DNA of 34,633 nt from Thermoplasmata archaeon (GTDB taxonomy: Archaea; Thermoplasmatota; Thermoplasmata; Lutacidiplasmatales; UBA184). Positions 27,766 through 34,633 of this stretch are shown here, in pieces (positions within the stretch are counted from its first letter, which is position 1; each line of letters opens with the position of its first letter). The position numbers and the translations under genes were made by a program. The notes beneath the pieces are model-generated. The model did no database searches. It was not told the origin of the DNA and saw nothing but the letters and a program-made list of their open reading frames with translations. Location of the stretch: assembly GCA_021821785.1 (NCBI GenBank), contig JAKACD010000013.1, positions 1-34,633 on the forward strand, in the 5' to 3' direction.

Positions 27766-27984
27766 CTACGCCCGGTCCGGCCCGGTCCCCCGGGTGAACA
27801 GCATGAGCGCACCGAAGATGAGCGGGATGAGGGAAGCGAAGTAGAGCCAGTCGAACGTCACAAGCCAGTACGCGAGCCCGAGGAGCCCGACCCCGCATAG
27901 GAGCGCGGAGAGGACCAGGAACGGGATCGAGAGCGTCCCCGCCGTCGAACTGTGCGCGCCCGCGCCGCTCTCGTACGCCGTCAT
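27766..27984 (-). CDS. Small two-TM membrane protein
   Basis: 72 aa; IPFLVLSALLCGVGLLGLAYWLV and LYFASLIPLIFGALMLF; codirectional with IPK. Confidence 0.65.
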   Translation of the reverse strand: MTAYESGAGAHSSTAGTLSIPFLVLSALLCGVGLLGLAYWLVTFDWLYFASLIPLIFGALMLFTRGTGPDRA

Positions 27985-28161
27985 CGGTCCCGCGGAGAGC
28001 GCCCCCCTTCAAATGCGTTCGGTCAGGTCGGACCGCCCGGCGGAAGGGGCCCGAACGGGCCGAACGGCCGATCGCGCGAGCGCTTCCGTCGAACGAGTGC
28101 AAAAGATAGATATGGCTCGCCCTCCTCGTACTCCCGCCCGAGGCCCGGGCAGGCGTAGACG

Positions 28162-29595
28162 GTGCCACCTGCTCCCGACGACCGGCCGGCGGAGACGCCG
28201 GAGCGGTCCGATCCTGCGTACGCCACGAACCCGGCGGTCGCTCCCGTCGGTGACCGCCGCCCGGTCGGGGGAGGTGCGAGCCCTGCGAACGCAGCGGCCC
28301 CTCCGCCCTCGGCCGGGAACCCGAGCTCGGCCGGTGAGTACCTCGATTCGCTCCTGCAGGCGAAGAGCGAGCTGTTCCGCACCACCAAGGAGGTCCTTCG
28401 CGACTCCTACGTACCGAGCCGGCTCCCGCACCGCGAGCAGCAGGTGCGCCAGGTCGCGGAGATCCTCGCCCCGGCGCTGAAGGGCGATCTTCCCTCGAAC
28501 CTCCTCATCTACGGTAAGATCGGGACGGGGAAGACCGCGGTCGTGGCGCAGGTCCGCCAGGAGATCCTGCGCCGCACCGAGCTCGCCGAGCACATCAGTT
28601 TCGTCTCGATCAACTGCGGCAACATCGACACGCCCTACAGCCTGCTCCAGACGATCGGCAACACGTTCGCGAAGAACGAGGCGGATCGGGTGCCGACGGG
28701 CTGGTCGCTCGACCGGGTCCAGGCGGGCATGCGCCGTCTGATGGACTCGAAGGGGGGCATCGTCCTCCTCATCCTGGACGAGATCGACCGGCTGGTCGCT
28801 CGGAGCGGCGACGGGGTGCTCTACACCCTGAGCCAGCTGAACACGGAGCTCGAGACCGCCCGAGTGGTCCTCGTAGGGATCTCGAACGACCTCAAGTTCA
28901 CGAACCAGTTGGATGCCCGGGTCCGCAGCCGGCTCAACGAGGAGAAGATCCTCTTCCCGCCGTACGACGCCCTTCAGCTTCAGGACATCTTGCGCGAACG
29001 GGCCCGCGAGGCGTTCCGGGACGGGGTCGTCGATCCCGGCGTAGTCGAACGGTGCGCGGCGTACGCCGCGCTCGAGAACGGGGACGCCCGGCGGGCGCTC
29101 GCCCTCCTGCGGCTTTCCGCTGAGATGGCCGACCGCGACCACGCGAAGCGGATCACTGCTGACCACGTCGTCAAGGCGAAGAACCGCCTCGAGCAGGACA
29201 TCATCATCGAGTGCGTTCGCACGCTCCCCCCGCACTGCAAGGTGCTGCTCTACGCGATCCTCCAGTCCTACGAGCGCCGCCGCAATGGAGTGCTCACGGG
29301 GGAGGTGTACGAGGGCTACAAGCGGCTCGCGGAGCGCCTCGGGCTCCAGCCGCTGCACGCTCGGTCGATCTCGAACTACGTCTCCGAGCTCGAGTCGCTC
29401 GGACTGATCCGCGCGACGATCGTCTCGCGCGGGCGGGGCGGACGAACGCGGGAGATCATCGTGGACGTCCCGATCTCCGAGACGATGCCGGCGCTCGAAG
29501 AGGACCCCCTGATCGCGCCGGTCGGCCGCCCGAAGTCGCGCGGTCAGATGCTGCTCACGAACTTCGACAACCCCGGACGCACCGGTCCGTTCTGA
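28162..29595 (+). CDS. cdc6: Orc1/Cdc6 replication initiator
   Basis: Walker A IYGKIGTGKTAV; Walker B VLLILDEIDRL; NDLKFTNQLDARVRSRL; C-terminal wHTH; start codon (GTG) tentative. Confidence 0.94.
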   Translation: MPPAPDDRPAETPERSDPAYATNPAVAPVGDRRPVGGGASPANAAAPPPSAGNPSSAGEYLDSLLQAKSELFRTTKEVLRDSYVPSRLPHREQQVRQVAEILAPALKGDLPSNLLIYGKIGTGKTAVVAQVRQEILRRTELAEHISFVSINCGNIDTPYSLLQTIGNTFAKNEADRVPTGWSLDRVQAGMRRLMDSKGGIVLLILDEIDRLVARSGDGVLYTLSQLNTELETARVVLVGISNDLKFTNQLDARVRSRLNEEKILFPPYDALQLQDILRERAREAFRDGVVDPGVVERCAAYAALENGDARRALALLRLSAEMADRDHAKRITADHVVKAKNRLEQDIIIECVRTLPPHCKVLLYAILQSYERRRNGVLTGEVYEGYKRLAERLGLQPLHARSISNYVSELESLGLIRATIVSRGRGGRTREIIVDVPISETMPALEEDPLIAPVGRPKSRGQMLLTNFDNPGRTGPF

Positions 29596-29655
29596 ACGAG
29601 GCCCCGGCGGCCCGCCGGCGCCCGACCGCGTCGGGGGGCTCCGATGGTCCGCGCG

Positions 29656-29865
29656 CTAGACGGTGATCGGATCGGAACCGGCCGTCGCGTCCGCCGTCGC
29701 CTCGACCCGAGCGCGCCGGCGGGCGCGCTCCCGCTTGAGCTCGCGCAGGTCCCGGTTGATCTCGTTCAGCTCCGAGGTGGCCCGACGCAGCCGGATCCGG
29801 GCGATCCGCTCGAGCGCCGCAATCTCCCGATCGATCTGCTCGTCGGTCGCCCGGTAGCGGTTCAT
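29656..29865 (-). CDS. Small coiled-coil protein, translationally coupled to ALDH
   Basis: MNRYRATDEQIDREIAALERIARIRLRRATSELNEINRDLRELKRERARRRARVEA; ATG overlaps ALDH TGA (ATGA). Confidence 0.6.
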   Translation of the reverse strand: MNRYRATDEQIDREIAALERIARIRLRRATSELNEINRDLRELKRERARRRARVEATADATAGSDPITV

Positions 29866-31358
29866 GCCGCCGTTTCGCTGTCGATCTGGGCCTTCTGGAG
29901 CTTGGAGGAGAAGTCGACGAAGACGGTCTTGATCTCCGTGAACTCTTCGACCGCGGCGCTGCCCGCTTCGCGGCCCCCGTTGCCCGTGTTCTTCACGCCG
30001 CCGAACGGGAGCTGGACCTCGGCCCCGATCGTCGGCGCGTTGACGTAGGTGATCCCCGCCTCGAGGTCCTGGATCGCGCGGAAGGCGCGGTTCACGTCCC
30101 GCGTGTAGATCGACGAGGAGAGACCGTACTCCACATCGTTCGCCACGCGAACGGCCTCGTCGTAGCTCGCGACCTTGATCACGGACAGGACCGGGCCGAA
30201 GATCTCCTCCTTCGAGATCCGCGTCCCGTGCGGCGTCTCGAAGATCGTGGGCTCGAGGAAGAAGCCCCGGTCGTAGGCTCCGCCCGTCAGCTTGTGGCCG
30301 CCATAGCGGAGCTTCGCCTCCTTCTTGCCGAGCTCGATGTACTCGAGGATCTTCTGCTCCTGGTCCCGCGAGGCGACCGGGCCCATCCCGGTCGCGGGAT
30401 CGAGCGGATCCCCGACGGGGAACTTCTCGAGCCGCGCGGTCAGCATCCCGAGGAACTGGTCGTAGACCCGCTCGTGGACGATGAGGCGGCTCGTGGCCGT
30501 GCACCGCTGGCCCGAGGTCCCGAAGGCGCCGAAGAGGACCCCGTCGAGCGCGAGGGGTAGGTCGGCGTCCTCCATCAGGATCACGGGATTCTTCCCGCCG
30601 AGCTCGAGATGGACCATCTTGAGCCCCTGGGCGCCGCGGACGTAGACCTCCCGGCCCGTCGCGACCCCACCCGTGAACGAGACGGTCCGCACGCGGGGGT
30701 CGTCGATGAGCGCATTGCCGACCACGCCACCGGAACCGGTGACGAAGTTGAGGACCCCCGGGGGGACCCCGGCCGCCTCGTAGATCTTGACCACCTCGGC
30801 CCCGCAGCGGGCGGTGCCGGACGCCGGTTTGAAGACCACCGTGTTGCCGGTGACCAGGGCCGCGGCGATCTTCCAGTTCGGGATCGCGGTCGGGAAGTTC
30901 CACGGAGTGATGCAGGCCACCACGCCCTTCGGCTGGCGTACCGTGAGGCAGAACTTCGAGCGGAGCTCGCTCGGGACGGTCTCCCCGAAGAGACGACGTC
31001 CCTCCCCGGCCATGTACTCGATGAAGTCGATCGACTCCTGGACGTCGCCGCGACCCTCGCTGATGACCTTGCCCATCTCGCGGGTGACCGTGCGGCCGAG
31101 CTCTTCCTTCGCGAGCTTCATCCGGCGCGCGGCCTCCAAGAGGATCTCCCCGCGCTTCGGGGCCGGGGTCTCCTTCCAGCCCCGGAACGCCTTCGCGGCG
31201 GCGGCCACCGCCTCGGCCGCATCCGCCGCCGTGCCTGCCACGAACGATCCCACCGTCTCTCCGTTGGCGGGGTTCATGGTCGTGAACCGCTTCGCCCCGC
31301 GGGGCGTGACCCACTTTCCGCCGATGTAGAGTCCGAACTCCTCCGCCTTCGACGACAT
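29862..31358 (-). CDS. NAD(P)-dependent aldehyde dehydrogenase
   Basis: ITPWNFPTAIPNWKIAAALVTGNTVVFKPAS; LELGGKNPVIL; GTSGQRCTATSRLIV; start MSSKAEEFG at 31358. Confidence 0.94.
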   Translation of the reverse strand: MSSKAEEFGLYIGGKWVTPRGAKRFTTMNPANGETVGSFVAGTAADAAEAVAAAAKAFRGWKETPAPKRGEILLEAARRMKLAKEELGRTVTREMGKVISEGRGDVQESIDFIEYMAGEGRRLFGETVPSELRSKFCLTVRQPKGVVACITPWNFPTAIPNWKIAAALVTGNTVVFKPASGTARCGAEVVKIYEAAGVPPGVLNFVTGSGGVVGNALIDDPRVRTVSFTGGVATGREVYVRGAQGLKMVHLELGGKNPVILMEDADLPLALDGVLFGAFGTSGQRCTATSRLIVHERVYDQFLGMLTARLEKFPVGDPLDPATGMGPVASRDQEQKILEYIELGKKEAKLRYGGHKLTGGAYDRGFFLEPTIFETPHGTRISKEEIFGPVLSVIKVASYDEAVRVANDVEYGLSSSIYTRDVNRAFRAIQDLEAGITYVNAPTIGAEVQLPFGGVKNTGNGGREAGSAAVEEFTEIKTVFVDFSSKLQKAQIDSETAA

Positions 31359-31457
31359 CCCGTTCACACTCGCAGGGCGGACCACGGCCGGGCCCACCTA
31401 AAGCGGTACTGGCTCCCGGGGCACAAGCATTTTCGGCGCGGACCCTTGGGGGGAGAG

Positions 31458-32750
31458 ATGATCGACCTCGAGCTGCTCCGCAAGGAGCCGGACCGGGTCC
31501 AGGAGAACCTCGGTCGACGGCGGCGGATGGAGTACCTCGATCTCTTCCGGTCCGCCCGCGAGAAGGACGGGGAGTGGCGGGCCCTGCTCGGCGAAGCGGA
31601 CGGCCTTCGCCGTCGCCGCAACCTCCTCAGCCAGGAGATCGCGAAGCTCCGGGGGAGCGGCACGCCTTCCGCCGAGCTCGAGGCCGAGGCCCGCACGCTG
31701 CCCGACCGATTGAAGGGCCTCGAGGAACGGGAGTCCGCGGTCCAGGCCGAGCGCGACACGCTCCTGCGACGGATCCCGAACCTGCTCGATGACTCGGTCC
31801 CGTTCGGCAAGGACGACAGCGAGAACGTCGTGGTCGCCACCTGGGGCACTCCCACGAACGCGCCCGAGGGACTCGGCCCCCACGGAGAGACGCTCGAACG
31901 GCTCGGCATGGCCGAGTTCGACCGGGCGCATCGGGTGAGCGGCGCGGGTTTCTACTACCTGAAGGGCGGGATCGTCCTTCTGGACCTGGCCCTCCAGCGC
32001 ATGGCCCTCGACCTGCTCGTCGAGCGCGGGTTCCTCCCCGTGGAGCCGCCCCTGTTCCTTCGGCGGGGCCCGTATGAGGATGTGACCGACCTCGGCGACT
32101 TCGAGCAGGTCATGTATCGGATCGATCAGGAGGACCTCTACCTCATCGCGACCAGCGAGCATCCGCTCGCCGCGCTCTACCGAGGGGAGATCCTCGACGA
32201 GGACTCCCTTCCGATCCGCCTCGCCGGGATCAGCCCCTGCTTCCGCAAGGAGATCGGTGGCCACGGGGTCGACCAGAAGGGGATATTCCGGGTCCATCAG
32301 TTCCAGAAGGTCGAGCAGTTCGTCTTCTGCCGGCCCGAGGACTCGCCGCGGATCCACGAGGAGCTCCGCGCGAACGCCGAGGAGATCTTCCGCCGCCTCA
32401 AGGTCCCGTACCGCGTAGTCAACGTCTGCACCGGCGATCTCGGGACCGTCGCGGCGAAGAAGTACGACATCGAAGCGTGGTTCCCCCGGCAGCGGGCGTA
32501 TCGCGAGGTCGTGAGCTGCTCGAACTGCACGGACTACCAGGCCCGCCGCCTCCGTATCCGCATGGGGAAGGCCGGCCGGCCCGGAAAGATGGTTCCGCAC
32601 ACTTTGAACTCCACCGCGGTGGCGACGTCCCGTGCGCTTGTCGTCCTCGTCGAACAGTACCAGCGGCCCGACGGCTCCATCGAGGTCCCCGAGGTCCTGC
32701 GCCCGTACCTGGGGGGGCGTACTACGCTGACGGCCGAGGCCCGGCCGTAG
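31458..32750 (+). CDS. serS: Seryl-tRNA synthetase (class IIa)
   Basis: MIDLELLRKEPDRVQENLGRR; motif 2 PIRLAGISPCFRKEIGGHGVDQKGIFRVHQFQKVEQF; motif 3 TSRALVVLVEQYQRPDGSIEVPEVLRPYLGG. Confidence 0.95.
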   Translation: MIDLELLRKEPDRVQENLGRRRRMEYLDLFRSAREKDGEWRALLGEADGLRRRRNLLSQEIAKLRGSGTPSAELEAEARTLPDRLKGLEERESAVQAERDTLLRRIPNLLDDSVPFGKDDSENVVVATWGTPTNAPEGLGPHGETLERLGMAEFDRAHRVSGAGFYYLKGGIVLLDLALQRMALDLLVERGFLPVEPPLFLRRGPYEDVTDLGDFEQVMYRIDQEDLYLIATSEHPLAALYRGEILDEDSLPIRLAGISPCFRKEIGGHGVDQKGIFRVHQFQKVEQFVFCRPEDSPRIHEELRANAEEIFRRLKVPYRVVNVCTGDLGTVAAKKYDIEAWFPRQRAYREVVSCSNCTDYQARRLRIRMGKAGRPGKMVPHTLNSTAVATSRALVVLVEQYQRPDGSIEVPEVLRPYLGGRTTLTAEARP

Positions 32751-32849
32751 TGAACGTCCGGGTCCCGCCGACCGGCTACGGAGCCGTGCGGCTCGAGCCG
32801 GTCCGCCGGACCTAAAGGTGCGTCGCGGTCTTCGCCCCGGGGACCTTCC

Positions 32850-34577
32850 ATGAGCCACCAGCGTCTCCTCGACGAGTTCACCGGTGGAGGTCCCGTCGCA
32901 CCTCCGCCGGCCGCGCCCGCCGGGCGGCCCCGACCGCCGCCGCTCCCCGGTGTCTGGAGCGTCGAAGACGGGAACGTCCGCCACCCTCTCCTGCGGCCCC
33001 GGGAGATCCGAGCGTTGCCCTTCCAGCTCGATCTCGCCCGCATCGGTCTCGAGGAAGACCTCCTTGTCGTCCTCCCGACCGGGCTCGGGAAGACCGTAAT
33101 CGCCGCGCTCCTCGCCGCCGAACTCTTGCGGGCCCAGGAGGGTAAGGTCCTCTTCCTCGCGCCCACGCGGCCCCTCGTGCAACAGCACGCGGAGTCGTTC
33201 GCGCGCTGGCTCGTCCCCCTGCGCGTGGCCCGCTTCACCGGTACCGTGCGGCGTCCGGTACGGGAGGGTGCGTGGGACAGCGCCGACCTCGTGTTCGCGA
33301 CCCCCGAGATCGTGGCGAACGACCTCGAGGCCGGGCGGTACCGGCTGAACGACGTCGCCCTCCTCGTCTTCGACGAGGCGCATCATGCGGTGGGCAAGTA
33401 TGTCTACGTGCCGATCGCCGCCCGCTACCTCGCCGAGCGACCGAAGCGAGGACGGGTGCTCGCGCTCACCGCCTCCCCGGGCGGAAAAGACGAGCGGATC
33501 GAGGAGGTCGTGACCGCGCTCGGGGTTCGGCGGATCGAAGCCCGGACCCGGGAGGACGAGGGGGTCCGGGAGCATGTCCAGCCGATCGAGGTCGACTACC
33601 GGTGGGTCGACCTCCCGCCGGCGACCGCGCACATCCGTGACCTCGTCGGGGAAGCCTCCCGCGCGACCGCCCGGAAGCTCCAGAAGCTCGGCTTCCTCAG
33701 GAAGAAGCCGATCGCCTCGCTCTCCGTCAAGGACCTCATCGCGCTACGGGCCGAGATCTTCGCGCGGCCCGGGCCGATGGTGCGCCGGTTCGGTCCCCTG
33801 TTCCATCAGCTCGTGCTCCTGCACCTGCACCATGCCCAGGAGCGCCTCGAGACCCAGGGCCTCGCTCCGTTCCTCCAGTACTTCGACCGCCTCGAGGCGA
33901 AGGAGAAGCCGAGCCGAGGGGATCTCGCGGTCCTCAAGCTCCCGGAGGTCGTGGCCGCCCGTCGCGAGGCCGTCGAGTTCCTCCGCACGACCCGCGAGCC
34001 GTCCCACCCGAAGCTTGACGCGCTCGTCGAGCTCGTCCGGGAGACCCTCGCCGCCCCTCGGGACCACCCCTGCCGCATCCTCATCTTCGCCCAGTACCGG
34101 GACACGATCCAGACGATCCAGGAGGCGCTCGAGCTCCAGGAATGGAGCGTGGGCCGATTCGTCGGTCAGGCAACCCGGGACTCCAAGGACAAGGGAATGA
34201 GCCAGAAGGAACAGGCGCGGGTGCTCGACGGGTTCCGGCAGGGCCGCTTTCCGCTCCTGGTCGCGAGCAGCGTCGCGGAGGAGGGGCTTGACGTCCCCGA
34301 CGTGGACCTTGTCGTCTTCTTCGAGTCCGTGCCGAGCGAGATCCGCGCGATCCAGCGACGGGGACGCACCGGCCGCAGCTCGCTCGGCCGGGTCGTCGTG
34401 CTGCTCACCCGCGCTACCCGCGATGTCGCGTATCAGAAGGCCGAGGCCCGACGGGAGAAGGCGATGCGGCGGATCGTCCGACGGCTCTCGGCCGAAGCCC
34501 GGCAGCGGGCGACCCGACCGCGGACCCCGGACGGGGGCCCATCCGAGGGGTCGCCGCCGCCCGCCGGCGCATCTTAA
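32850..34577 (+). CDS. Hef/FANCM-type SF2 helicase without XPF nuclease domain
   Basis: LPTGLGKTVIAALLAAELL; VFDEAHHAVGKYVYV; LTASPGG; ASSVAEEGLDVPDVDLVVFFE; QRRGRTGR; ORF ends soon after the helicase core. Confidence 0.92.
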   Translation: MSHQRLLDEFTGGGPVAPPPAAPAGRPRPPPLPGVWSVEDGNVRHPLLRPREIRALPFQLDLARIGLEEDLLVVLPTGLGKTVIAALLAAELLRAQEGKVLFLAPTRPLVQQHAESFARWLVPLRVARFTGTVRRPVREGAWDSADLVFATPEIVANDLEAGRYRLNDVALLVFDEAHHAVGKYVYVPIAARYLAERPKRGRVLALTASPGGKDERIEEVVTALGVRRIEARTREDEGVREHVQPIEVDYRWVDLPPATAHIRDLVGEASRATARKLQKLGFLRKKPIASLSVKDLIALRAEIFARPGPMVRRFGPLFHQLVLLHLHHAQERLETQGLAPFLQYFDRLEAKEKPSRGDLAVLKLPEVVAARREAVEFLRTTREPSHPKLDALVELVRETLAAPRDHPCRILIFAQYRDTIQTIQEALELQEWSVGRFVGQATRDSKDKGMSQKEQARVLDGFRQGRFPLLVASSVAEEGLDVPDVDLVVFFESVPSEIRAIQRRGRTGRSSLGRVVVLLTRATRDVAYQKAEARREKAMRRIVRRLSAEARQRATRPRTPDGGPSEGSPPPAGAS

Positions 34578-34620
34578 ACCTTCGCCGAGGGCGTGCGACG
34601 CTGCGACTCGGTCACGGAAG

Positions 34621-34628
34621 CTAAATAA
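34621..34628 (+). promoter_or_regulatory. TATA-like box for a gene beyond the window
   Basis: CTAAATAA in a GC-rich intergenic stretch. Confidence 0.4.
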
Positions 34629-34633
34629 CCGGC

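Noticed and set aside
27985-28161. Possible replication origin next to cdc6
   Set aside because: Only ~177 bp, GC-rich, no recognisable repeated ORB-like elements and no AT-rich unwinding tract; GC skew or marker-frequency data would be needed.
31398-33632. 744-aa minus-strand ORF
   Set aside because: Antisense to SerRS and helicase; low-complexity shadow ORF.
34571-34580. TATA-like atcttaaacc near the right end
   Set aside because: Overlaps the stop codon of the helicase gene; the ctaaataa at 34621 is the better promoter candidate.
1-34633. CRISPR array or mobile element
   Set aside because: No regularly spaced direct repeats, transposase, integrase or terminal inverted repeats were seen.

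Overview
High-GC archaeal chromosomal segment. Gene content and leaderless-type TATA boxes point to Thermoplasmatota, which is an inference from content and not a phylogeny. It is mostly ordinary housekeeping and accessory genes. Contents include: the 3' end of a tRNA at the left edge; a large secreted PKD/GLPSG-repeat protein; a MarR/MFS pair; a flippase; an ABC-2 exporter; aIF1/SUI1; a rhodanese; an aldolase; a ZnuBC-type ABC pair; tRNA-Ala(UGC); tRNA-Pro(CGG); an LLM flavin oxidoreductase; an MBL hydrolase; an Nre-type repair protein; a codirectional IPK/Fni/Elp3/SAM synthetase/methylthiotransferase run; Orc1/Cdc6; ALDH; SerRS; and a Hef-type helicase. The most unusual locus is at 11.7-12.5 kb. 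It encodes a GcvH/LbpA-like protein whose lipoyl-lysine position reads Arg (ESVK -> ESLR), fused to a TusA-like sulfur-carrier domain that keeps its Cys, next to a rhodanese. A second odd spot is 13.28-13.7 kb, a non-coding stretch with nested long inverted repeats followed by a decayed ABC ATPase remnant. All calls come from reading motifs by eye; no database search was run.
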